In this document: piece after piece, positions 26,196-34,050 of the stretch
Layout: each line of letters opens with the position of its first letter
Position numbering within the stretch: position 1 is the first letter of the stretch
Assembly: GCA_050516505.1 (NCBI GenBank)
Contig: CP191518.1
Span: 1,984,001-2,048,000, forward strand
Source: Scandinavium ludwigii_A
GTDB lineage: Bacteria; Pseudomonadota; Gammaproteobacteria; Enterobacterales; Enterobacteriaceae
Reading direction: 5' to 3'
DNA: 64,000 bases
The notes under the pieces: model-generated
Seen by the model: the letters and a program-made list of their open reading frames with translations, nothing else
Database searches by the model: none
Told to the model about the DNA's origin: nothing
Position numbers and translations under genes: made by a program

Positions 26196-27021
26196 TGCGG
26201 CGACTGAGTCCCATAATGTCGAGGATTTTGGTGGCGATTTCTTCTACCGAATAGTTAGTGCTGTTGAGCCACGGGATTTGGTTCTTACGGTACAGCGCTT
26301 CGACTTCCGTGACTTCCATGCGGCACTGGCGCATCGACGCATAGCGGCTGTTCTCGCGGCGTTCTTCCCGAATGGCAGCCAGACGTTCCGGGTCGATGGT
26401 CAGCCCGAATAATTTATGCTGTAACGGTTTCAGCGCGGCGGGGAGCACCAGGTTATCCATATCGTCGGCGATAAACGGATAGTTGGCGGCGCGGATCCCA
26501 AACTGCATCGCGAGGTAAAGGCTGGTCGGGGTTTTACCGCAGCGTGATACGCCGAGCAAAATCACCTGTGCCTGATCGAGATTGCGCAGCGAAACGCCGT
26601 CATCGTGCGCCAATGTGTAGTCAATGGCGGCGATACGGGCGTCATATTTCGTCAGGTTGCCCGGCGTAAGACCGTGAGTGCGATGGGCAATCGGCGTTGG
26701 GTCGAGCTTCAGTTCTTCCTGCAATGGCGCAACCAGCGCCTGCACGATGTCCTGACAGAAACCTTCGCTTTGCAAAATAATGGTGCGGATTTCCGGAATG
26801 ACGATCGAATAGAAGACCAGCGGACGGACGCCAGATTGCTGATAGATTGCGTCAATCTGCTCCTTCACGGCCTTTGCCCGGCTTTCACTTTCGACGAACG
26901 GCAGAGTAATGCTGTTGACCGACAACGGGAATTGCGACATCACCGCGTGCCCGAGCACTTCGGCCGTAATGGCAGTGCCGTCAGAAATGTAAAATACGTG
27001 GCGATCTACATTGTTGTCCAT
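26188..27021 (-). CDS. ppsR: PEP synthetase regulatory protein (kinase/pyrophosphorylase)
   Basis: A 277-residue DUF299 bifunctional enzyme. It inactivates PEP synthase by ADP-dependent phosphorylation of a threonine and reactivates it by Pi-dependent dephosphorylation. The P-loop-like motif GVSRCGKTPTSLYLA is near residue 153. The family start DRHVFYISDGTAITAEVLG is intact. I chose ATG 27021 for agreement with the E. coli protein; an ATG three codons upstream is possible. It is divergent from ppsA, its target, with a shared 332-base control region. Confidence 0.96.
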   Translation of the reverse strand: MDNNVDRHVFYISDGTAITAEVLGHAVMSQFPLSVNSITLPFVESESRAKAVKEQIDAIYQQSGVRPLVFYSIVIPEIRTIILQSEGFCQDIVQALVAPLQEELKLDPTPIAHRTHGLTPGNLTKYDARIAAIDYTLAHDDGVSLRNLDQAQVILLGVSRCGKTPTSLYLAMQFGIRAANYPFIADDMDNLVLPAALKPLQHKLFGLTIDPERLAAIREERRENSRYASMRQCRMEVTEVEALYRKNQIPWLNSTNYSVEEIATKILDIMGLSRRMY

Positions 27022-27254
27022 TTTGACCATCCGGTAAATTAAGTTAATTCCATGAAGCCTATATTTATTTTAATCACATCCGAGTCGGTTTTGTCTCAAA
27101 TTTAAAAATGAAATGGTATTTTTATTTTAACTGAAAAGGGGTGTTCATTTTTATGCTGAAAGGCTATAAACCGTCTTTTTTTGTGGGATTCCTCAATAAT
27201 CATGGAGTTAACGGGTTTCGAGGAACTGTCTTAAAAAGCAAAAAATTAATTTGC

Positions 27255-27268
27255 TTGAACGATTCACC
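27255..27268 (-). promoter_or_regulatory. Cra (FruR) site upstream of ppsA
   Basis: On the minus strand this reads GGTGAATCGTTCAA, which fits the Cra consensus TGAAWCSNT and matches the ppsA site I recall from E. coli. It lies 86 bases before the start, an activator position. The rest of the 332-base ppsR-ppsA gap is AT-rich with nothing else I can name. Confidence 0.8.
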
Positions 27269-27353
27269 TTTTTTCCCGTCACGTTAATTATGGCAGGATA
27301 AATACGTCGCCGGTTTTGTTCTGGCACTTTTCTTAAATAAAGGAATTGTTTCG

Positions 27354-29732
27354 ATGTCCAACAATAGCTCGTCACCGCTGGTGCTTTGGTATAACCAACT
27401 CGGCATGAATGATGTAGATAGCGTTGGGGGCAAAAATGCCTCCCTGGGTGAAATGATTACTAATCTGTCCGATTTGGGCGTTTCCGTACCCAACGGGTTT
27501 GCTACCACGGCGGATGCGTTCAATCAGTTCCTCGACCAGAGCGGCGTGAACCAGCGCATTTATCAGCTGCTGGATGAAACCGACATCGACGACGTCTCCG
27601 CCCTGGCGAAAGCCGGTGCGCAAATTCGTCAATGGATTATCGACACTCCCTTTACACCAGAGCTGGAGCAGGCGATTCATCAGGCCTATAACCAGCTTTC
27701 GTCTGACGATGCCGACGCATCGTTTGCCGTGCGTTCTTCCGCCACTGCCGAAGATATGCCGGATGCTTCTTTCGCCGGTCAGCAGGAAACGTTCCTCAAC
27801 GTTCAGGGTTACGACGCGGTGCTGGTGGCGGTGAAGCACGTCTTCGCCTCCCTGTTTAATGACCGCGCAATTTCCTACCGTGTGCATCAGGGCTATGACC
27901 ATCGCGGCGTCGCGCTCTCTGCGGGCGTGCAGCGCATGGTACGTTCCGACCTCGGTTCCGCTGGCGTCATGTTCTCTATCGACACCGAATCCGGTTTCGA
28001 TCAGGTGGTGTTCATCACCTCAGCGTTTGGTCTCGGTGAAATGGTGGTGCAGGGCGCGGTGAACCCGGACGAATTCTACGTCCACAAACCGACCCTGGAA
28101 AAAGGTCGCCCATCCATCGTGCGCCGCACCATGGGATCGAAAAAGATCCGTATGGTGTATGCCCCAACCCAGGAACACGGGAAACAGGTACGTATCGAAG
28201 ATGTACCGCAAGCTGAACGTGACCGCTTCTCGTTGACCGACGACGAGGTGCAGGAACTGGCGAAACAGGCGATACAGATTGAGAAACACTATGGACGTCC
28301 AATGGACATCGAGTGGGCCAAAGATGGTCACACCGGCAAACTGTTTATTGTGCAGGCGCGTCCGGAAACGGTGCGTTCTCGCGGCCAGGTGACGGAGCGT
28401 TACACCCTGCACGCGCAGGGCAAAATCATTGCCGAAGGCCGTGCCATTGGGCATCGCATCGGCGCAGGCCCGGTGAAAGTGATTCACGATATCAGTGAAA
28501 TGAACCGCATTCAGCCGGGTGATGTATTAGTCACCGACATGACCGACCCGGACTGGGAACCGATCATGAAAAAAGCGGCGGCGATTGTCACCAACCGCGG
28601 CGGGCGTACCTGTCATGCGGCGATTATCGCCCGTGAGCTGGGCATTCCGGCTGTCGTGGGCTGTGGCGATGCGACCGAGCGCATGAAGGATGACGAGAAG
28701 GTGACTGTGTCGTGCGCCGAAGGCGACACCGGCTACGTTTACGCCGAAATGCTCGACTTCAGCGTAAAAAGCTCCACCGTCGACACCATGCCGGATCTGC
28801 CGCTGAAAATCATGATGAACGTCGGCAACCCGGACCGTGCATTTGATTTTGCTTGCCTGCCGAACGAAGGCGTCGGTCTGGCGCGTCTGGAATTTATCAT
28901 CAACCGCATGATCGGCGTGCACCCACGCGCGCTCCTGGAATTTGACGACCAGGACGCGAAGCTGCAAAACGAAATTCGCGAAATGATGAAAGGCTACGAC
29001 TCACCGAAAGAGTTCTATGTCGGCCGTCTGACTGAAGGGATCGCCACGCTCGGCGCGGCGTTCTACCCGAAACGCGTGATTGTGCGTCTTTCTGACTTTA
29101 AATCTAACGAATACGCCAACCTGGTGGGCGGCGAGCGTTACGAGCCGGAAGAAGAGAACCCAATGCTGGGCTTCCGTGGCGCAGGTCGCTACGTGGCAGA
29201 CAGCTTCCGCGACTGTTTCGCGCTGGAGTGCGACGCGGTGAAACGCGTGCGAAACGAAATGGATCTCACCAACGTGGAAATCATGATCCCGTTCGTGCGT
29301 ACCGTGGATCAAGCGAAAGCGGTGATCGATGAGCTGGCGCGTCAGGGTCTGAAACGTGGCGAAAACGGTCTCAAAATTATCATGATGTGCGAGATCCCGT
29401 CCAACGCGCTGTTAGCGGAACAGTTCCTCGAATATTTCGACGGCTACTCAATCGGCTCTAACGACATGACGCAGCTAACGTTGGGTCTGGATCGTGACTC
29501 CGGTGTGGTATCTGAGCTGTTCGATGAACGCAACGAGGCGGTGAAAGCGCTGCTGTCGATGTCGATTCGCGCAGCGAAGAAGCAGGGTAAATACGTCGGC
29601 ATCTGCGGTCAGGGTCCATCTGACCACGAAGATTTCGCCGCATGGCTGATGGAAGAAGGAATCGACAGCCTGTCGTTGAACCCGGATACCGTGGTGCAGA
29701 CCTGGCTGAGCCTCGCCGAATTGCGTAAATAA
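27354..29732 (+). CDS. ppsA: Phosphoenolpyruvate synthase
   Basis: Converts pyruvate and ATP to PEP, AMP and phosphate for gluconeogenesis. It has 792 residues. The N-terminal ATP-grasp domain includes DSVGGKNASLGEM and FAVRSSATAEDMPDASFAG. The swivelling phosphohistidine domain has the catalytic histidine in GGRTCHAAIIAREL (about residue 421). The C-terminal PEP-binding TIM barrel has IMIPFVRT, SIGSNDMTQLTLG and the catalytic cysteine in GICGQGPSD. The threonine just before that histidine is the PpsR phosphorylation target in E. coli. It is followed by a strong terminator. Confidence 0.98.
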   Translation: MSNNSSSPLVLWYNQLGMNDVDSVGGKNASLGEMITNLSDLGVSVPNGFATTADAFNQFLDQSGVNQRIYQLLDETDIDDVSALAKAGAQIRQWIIDTPFTPELEQAIHQAYNQLSSDDADASFAVRSSATAEDMPDASFAGQQETFLNVQGYDAVLVAVKHVFASLFNDRAISYRVHQGYDHRGVALSAGVQRMVRSDLGSAGVMFSIDTESGFDQVVFITSAFGLGEMVVQGAVNPDEFYVHKPTLEKGRPSIVRRTMGSKKIRMVYAPTQEHGKQVRIEDVPQAERDRFSLTDDEVQELAKQAIQIEKHYGRPMDIEWAKDGHTGKLFIVQARPETVRSRGQVTERYTLHAQGKIIAEGRAIGHRIGAGPVKVIHDISEMNRIQPGDVLVTDMTDPDWEPIMKKAAAIVTNRGGRTCHAAIIARELGIPAVVGCGDATERMKDDEKVTVSCAEGDTGYVYAEMLDFSVKSSTVDTMPDLPLKIMMNVGNPDRAFDFACLPNEGVGLARLEFIINRMIGVHPRALLEFDDQDAKLQNEIREMMKGYDSPKEFYVGRLTEGIATLGAAFYPKRVIVRLSDFKSNEYANLVGGERYEPEEENPMLGFRGAGRYVADSFRDCFALECDAVKRVRNEMDLTNVEIMIPFVRTVDQAKAVIDELARQGLKRGENGLKIIMMCEIPSNALLAEQFLEYFDGYSIGSNDMTQLTLGLDRDSGVVSELFDERNEAVKALLSMSIRAAKKQGKYVGICGQGPSDHEDFAAWLMEEGIDSLSLNPDTVVQTWLSLAELRK

Positions 29733-29742
29733 TTGTTCTATC

Positions 29743-29777
29743 AAAGCCCCGGCAGCCTGCGCTGTCGGGGTTTTTTT
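29743..29777 (+). terminator. ppsA terminator
   Basis: CCCCGGCAG, loop CCTGCG, CTGTCGGGG, then seven T. Confidence 0.94.
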
Positions 29778-29851
29778 ATGCGCGGCGCGGTTTGTCGAGC
29801 GCCTTCACAGAATTGAAACAAAACGAAAAATCATAACTTCGCTGTTAATTT

Positions 29852-29863
29852 CGACAATTGTCG
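29852..29863. promoter_or_regulatory. Perfect 12-bp palindrome upstream of the GH3 gene
   Basis: CGACAATTGTCG is fully self-complementary and lies 62 bases before the GH3 start. It may be an operator for an unidentified regulator; no regulator gene is adjacent. Confidence 0.4.
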
Positions 29864-29924
29864 CCCTTCGTTTGGTTCTGAATACTGCGTCTCAACCAGA
29901 TACACCTTAACGGAGGGGAAGTTG

Positions 29925-32294
29925 ATGACCGCACTGTATAAGGATGCGCAGCGTCCAGTCGCTGAACGCGTTGCTGATTTGCTGGCGCGAATGACGCCAG
30001 AAGAGAAGTTTGCCCAGATGCACGCCTATTGGCTGGTGCTGAGTGAAACCGGCGACCACCGCGAACGCAGCGACATGAGTGATGAATTTGCCGGCGTATC
30101 CGCGCAGGCTTCGTTGCATGAGCGTCTGACGCTCGGCGTCGGGCAAATCACCCGACCGCTGGGCACCCACATTGTCGATGCCCGAACCGGGGTACGTGCC
30201 GCAAATCGTCTGCAAAAAATGCTGGTGGAAGAAACGCGGCTCGGGATCCCCGCGCTGTTCCATGAAGAGTGCCTGGTCGGTCTGCTGTGCAAAGATGCGA
30301 CGCTGTTTCCGTCTCCGCTGAACTACGGTTCGACCTGGGACCCACAGCTCATACGCCACGCTGCCGCCTGTATTGGCGATGAGGCCCGTGCGACGGGCTG
30401 CCATCAGGGGTTAGCCCCGGTACTGGATGTATCGCGCGATGTGCGCTGGGGCCGGACCGAAGAAACCTTTGGCGAAGACCCGTGGCTGGTCGGCGTCATG
30501 GCCTGCGCCTACGTCGACGGTTTACAGGGCGAAAAACGCGACCTGCTGGCGACGCTAAAACATTACGTCGGGCATTCGTTCAGCGAAGGCGCACGCAACC
30601 ATGCCCCGGTGCATCTGGGCTTTTGTGAACTCAACGACACCTTCCTGCTGCCGTTTGAAATGGCGGTCAAACTCGCCAACGCCGGATCGGTGATGCCCGC
30701 CTATCACGACATTGATAATCAGCCGGGCCACAGCGACGCTTTCCTGATGACCAAAATCTTGCGTGAGCAGTGGGGGTTCGACGGCATTATCGTTGCCGAT
30801 TACGGCGGGATCAGTCTGCTGCATCAGCATCACGGCGTGTCTCATGACGCGGCTGAATCCGCGGCACTGGCGTTCAATGCCGGGCTGGACGTCGAGCTGC
30901 CAAAAGATGACTGTGCACGACACTTGGCTGAGGCCGTGGAGCGCGGGCTGATATCGATGGGCAAAGTCGATGAGATTGTCGCTCGAACGCTGACCGAGAA
31001 ATTTCGCCTCGGACTGTTTGAACATCCGTACGCCGATGAAAACGCGGTGGAACTGCAACGTGCGCAAACGCGGCAGGCGGCGCGAGATGTGGCCACGCGC
31101 TCACTGACACTGTTGGAAAACAACGGCGTGCTGCCTTTCACCGGGAAACCGCAGGTGGCAGTCGTTGGCCCGACAGCGGACGATCCGCTTGCGCTGCTCA
31201 GCGGGTACAGCTTCCCGGTGCATTTGATCATCAGCGACATGCTGGAGCAAACGTCGCAGGTGACGACCCCGCTGGACGCGCTGCGCCAGACGCTCGGTGA
31301 ACAGCATGTTCGCTACGCCAGGGGCTGCCACATTATCGAAAAACGCATGGCGGGCGCGCCGGTATTCCCGGGCGACAGCAGCGGAAAACCTGTCCAGCAG
31401 TCACCGGTGTCTATGGATACCTCACTCATTGCGGACGCGGTGCGTGTGGCGGAAGAAAGCGACGTGGTTGTGGCCTGCGTGGGTGATTTAGCCGGACTGT
31501 TCCAGAGCGGGACCGTCGGCGAAGGTTCCGATACCGATTCACTCAATCTGCCCGGCGTTCAACAACAGCTTCTCGAAGCATTGGTGGCCACCGGCAAACC
31601 GGTGGTGGTCGTGATGACCGGTGGGCGGCCGTATACCTTGCAAGGACTGGAAGATAAGGTGGCGGCGCTGATGATGGCCTGGGCTCCGGGGCAGGAAGGC
31701 GGCTGGGCCATTGCCGATGTCCTGACCGGACGCGCCGAACCGCAAGGGCGGCTGGTGGTCAGCGTGCCGAAAAGCGCCGGTGCAATGCCGTATTACTACA
31801 ATCACAAACTGAAAAGCGGTGGCACGCCGTTCGCGTTCCATTTCGGCAGCCGCTATCCGTTTGGCTACGGTAAAAGCTGGACTCAGTTCCAGTGGAGCGC
31901 GTTGACGCTTATCACGCCTGAAGTGGTTATCGAGGGCGAAATTGCCGTGCAGGTCACGCTGACCAACATCGGCGAACGTCGCGGCAGCGAAGTGGTGCAA
32001 CTGTATGTGCGCGATAACGTGGCGTCGATGGTGCGTCCGGTGAAAGAGCTCAAAGCGTTCCAGCGCGTGGAGCTGGCGCCGAACCAGGCGGCGACGCTGA
32101 CTTTCTACGTGCCTGTCGATATGCTGAACTTTACCGACCGTAGCGGAAAACGCATTGTTGAACCGGGTGAATTTACGCTAATGGCGGGGTCGTCCTCGGC
32201 AGAAATTCATGGCACGGTGATCGCAAATGTCAGCGGAGCCACGCGCGAATTGGCGAAAAACTGGCGGATGCTGAGCCGTTGTGAAGTGAATTAA
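29925..32294 (+). CDS. Glycoside hydrolase family 3 protein (beta-glycosidase type)
   Basis: A 789-residue GH3 enzyme. Domain 1 is a TIM barrel with FHEECLVGL near residue 112, DVSRDVRWGRTEETFGEDP near 168, and the KH motif in LKHYVGHSFSEG near 210. The nucleophile aspartate is in GFDGIIVADYGGI near 288. An alpha/beta sandwich follows (DVVVACVGD, GEGSDTDSLNLPG), and then a C-terminal Fn3-like domain (SEVVQLYVRDNVASMVRPVKE, split by loops). No signal peptide is present, so it acts in the cytoplasm, unlike BglX. No sugar transporter is next to it, and the substrate (glucoside or xyloside) cannot be read. The ATG 29925 follows GGAGGGG. Confidence 0.88.
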   Translation: MTALYKDAQRPVAERVADLLARMTPEEKFAQMHAYWLVLSETGDHRERSDMSDEFAGVSAQASLHERLTLGVGQITRPLGTHIVDARTGVRAANRLQKMLVEETRLGIPALFHEECLVGLLCKDATLFPSPLNYGSTWDPQLIRHAAACIGDEARATGCHQGLAPVLDVSRDVRWGRTEETFGEDPWLVGVMACAYVDGLQGEKRDLLATLKHYVGHSFSEGARNHAPVHLGFCELNDTFLLPFEMAVKLANAGSVMPAYHDIDNQPGHSDAFLMTKILREQWGFDGIIVADYGGISLLHQHHGVSHDAAESAALAFNAGLDVELPKDDCARHLAEAVERGLISMGKVDEIVARTLTEKFRLGLFEHPYADENAVELQRAQTRQAARDVATRSLTLLENNGVLPFTGKPQVAVVGPTADDPLALLSGYSFPVHLIISDMLEQTSQVTTPLDALRQTLGEQHVRYARGCHIIEKRMAGAPVFPGDSSGKPVQQSPVSMDTSLIADAVRVAEESDVVVACVGDLAGLFQSGTVGEGSDTDSLNLPGVQQQLLEALVATGKPVVVVMTGGRPYTLQGLEDKVAALMMAWAPGQEGGWAIADVLTGRAEPQGRLVVSVPKSAGAMPYYYNHKLKSGGTPFAFHFGSRYPFGYGKSWTQFQWSALTLITPEVVIEGEIAVQVTLTNIGERRGSEVVQLYVRDNVASMVRPVKELKAFQRVELAPNQAATLTFYVPVDMLNFTDRSGKRIVEPGEFTLMAGSSSAEIHGTVIANVSGATRELAKNWRMLSRCEVN

Positions 32295-32300
32295 AGGATA

Positions 32301-32405
32301 AAAAAAAGCCCATCGTGGGAGATGGGCAAAGACTACACACAGCAATTCGTTGTTTCACTCAGGGGATTTCCATGCTTATAAATCAAGGTGTTGATTTATA
32401 ACCGT
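32301..32405 (-). ncRNA. rprA: RprA small RNA
   Basis: The minus strand of these 105 bases matches E. coli RprA as I remember it over nearly its full length: the 5' start ACGGTTATAAATCAACA, the central block CCCCTGAGTGAAACAACG, and the 3' terminator GCCCATC, TCCCAC, GATGGGC, then seven T. The length is the same as in E. coli. RprA binds Hfq and activates rpoS translation by pairing with its leader; it also represses biofilm and flagellar targets. Its transcription depends on the Rcs phosphorelay. It sits next to ydiK, as in E. coli. Only a few bases separate its 3' end from the stop of the convergent GH3 gene. Confidence 0.93.
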
Positions 32406-32411
32406 GAGCTA

Positions 32412-32417
32412 ATAGTA
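32412..32417 (-). promoter_or_regulatory. rprA -10 element
   Basis: TACTAT on the minus strand, with six bases to the RprA 5' end. No good -35 is visible at 17 bases upstream, as expected for an RcsB-activated promoter. Confidence 0.65.
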
Positions 32418-32564
32418 GGCATGCAGAATTTTTGCGTCGATCAGATTGGTCTTAATCGTTAAAAAAAGGTAAAGGATTTGAGAGCCCTGAATGGGCATTA
32501 GCAGTGATTCTGAGCAGAATAGCGGTGCGATGGGGTAATAACGATAAGTAGTGCTTAAGTATTA

Positions 32565-32591
32565 GGCCCGGCGCATGGGTGCGTCCGGGCC
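32565..32591 (-). terminator. GC-rich hairpin downstream of ydiK
   Basis: GGCCCGG and CCGGGCC arms enclose 13 bases, just beyond the stop of the longer ydiK frame. The T run after it is poor, so termination is uncertain. Confidence 0.45.
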
Positions 32592-32666
32592 ATGTTTTAT
32601 CAGTTGCCGAGCTTGTCGTGGTTCGCTTCCAGAGACTCGAGTTCCTCAAGCACTTCTTCAGCATCG

Positions 32667-33725
32667 TCAGACGGGGGGGGGCACTTCGCGCACCCAGGCA
32701 TCAAACAGACGCCAGGATACTGCCAGCAGCACTGGGCCGATGAACAGGCCAATCATGCCAAACGCAATCAGGCCGCCGATAACGCCGGTGAGAATCAGCA
32801 CCATCGGTAGGTCGGCGCCCATGCGAATCAGCATCGGACGGATGAAGTTATCCATGGTGCCAACCACGCAGCTCCACACCAGTAGCACCGTGCCCCAAGT
32901 GGTGTCGCCGCTCCAGTACAGCCAGATGATGGACGGGATAAGCACCACCAACGGACCGAGCTGAACCAGACAGGAGAAAATCATCACCACAGTCAGCAGC
33001 GTCGCGTAAGGCACGCCGGAAATCGCCAGACCAATACCGCCCAGAACCGCCTGCACCAGTGCGGTGACGACCACGCCAAGCGCCACCGCGCGAATCGCTT
33101 GTCCTGCCAGCAGCACCGCAGCATCGCCACGTTTAGCCGCCAGACGGGTGGCAAAGTACCGCACGCCAAACGCCACTTTTTCACCCTGCCAGTAGAGCAG
33201 CGCACTGAACAACAGCATCAAACCGCAGTGCATCATAAAGCGACCAATATGCGCTGCCTGGCCGACAAACCAGGTGGTGGTGGTGCCGATGTAGGGGCGA
33301 ACTTTCGCCATAATCGCCGAGCCGCCCATGTCCAACAGGCTGTGCCAGCCCGCGTACAGCTTGCTGCCAACCAGAGGAATGCTATTCAGCCACCCGAGAT
33401 CCGGCAGGGAAATATTGCCAGAAGTGATGGCATGAACCAGTGGACCGCTGCCATCGACCAGACTGTTAACCAGCAGCGCAACCGGAATCACGAACAGTAA
33501 AAACAGCAGCAGCGTCATTACCAACACCGCGAGTGAGCGGCGTCCAAACAGTAAACGCTGGAGTTTTAGCAGGACTGGCCAGGTGGCAATTACGATTGTC
33601 GCGGCCCACGCAAACCCCAGAACGAAGGGTTGTACTATCCATAAACAGGCGACGATCATGAGCGTTAAAAACAGCACCGACAGCAGAATTTGCGGTAAAT
33701 CACGGGGCCGAGAAAGGGTTGTCAT
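32667..33725 (-). CDS. ydiK: YdiK, AI-2E family transporter-like membrane protein (3' end frameshifted)
   Basis: A 352-residue inner-membrane protein of the AI-2E/TqsA-PerM family with about eight hydrophobic segments. Segments visible include LLSVLFLTLMIVACLWIVQP and VVVTALVQAVLGGIGLAISG. Its substrate is unknown. The frame ends at EVPPPV because of nine consecutive C (plus-strand G at 32673-32681). With eight C, it would continue as PSDDAEEVLEELESLE... to a stop at 32600, giving 374 residues with the acidic tail seen in E. coli YdiK. The truncation is thus recent, variable or a sequencing error. It is divergent from ydiJ across 325 bases. Confidence 0.9.
   Translation of the reverse strand: MTTLSRPRDLPQILLSVLFLTLMIVACLWIVQPFVLGFAWAATIVIATWPVLLKLQRLLFGRRSLAVLVMTLLLFLLFVIPVALLVNSLVDGSGPLVHAITSGNISLPDLGWLNSIPLVGSKLYAGWHSLLDMGGSAIMAKVRPYIGTTTTWFVGQAAHIGRFMMHCGLMLLFSALLYWQGEKVAFGVRYFATRLAAKRGDAAVLLAGQAIRAVALGVVVTALVQAVLGGIGLAISGVPYATLLTVVMIFSCLVQLGPLVVLIPSIIWLYWSGDTTWGTVLLVWSCVVGTMDNFIRPMLIRMGADLPMVLILTGVIGGLIAFGMIGLFIGPVLLAVSWRLFDAWVREVPPPV
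32673..32681. repeat. Homopolymer tract of nine G/C in ydiK
   Basis: Nine G on the plus strand (nine C in the ydiK coding strand) encode PPP. A length of eight restores the family C-terminus. Mononucleotide tracts of this length slip readily in replication and in sequencing. Confidence 0.95.
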
Positions 33726-33895
33726 ACGTTTTGTACCTTAGTAGTTACGCCCTAAAAGAGGTGCAGAGGATAAATCCATTTACTGATAATAATATCAATT
33801 ATTTCGTTTCCATGATCGGCTCGAAAACCAATAAGCTGATCCATTCAAAATGTGATACAACGTTTAGGCAACACGCAAACGATAAACATACTCTA

Positions 33896-34010
33896 CATAC
33901 TTCGCTGCATCAGTGTTGGCTGCGTTCGCTTTCCCGAATCACTTACTGGTGTAAGCTCATCGGGCTACGCTCTCCTGCCGCCTGGATGCAACTCGAATTA
34001 TTTGGGGTAA
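33896..34010. repeat. Putative dispersed enterobacterial intergenic repeat between ydiK and ydiJ
   Basis: The core is a hairpin at 33933-33964: CCCGA, four bases, CTTAC, TGGT, GTAAG, four bases, TCGGG. Flanking blocks read TTGGCTGCGTTCGC before it and CTGCCGCCTGGATGCAACTCG after it, followed by AATTATTTGGGGTA. I recall similar blocks in many E. coli intergenic regions but cannot name the family. Only one copy is in the window. The rest of the 325-base gap (33726-33895) is AT-rich and holds nothing I can name. Confidence 0.5.
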
Positions 34011-34050
34011 AAACCGTCCAACACAACTTAGTCAGGCAGGGTCAAGCGTC

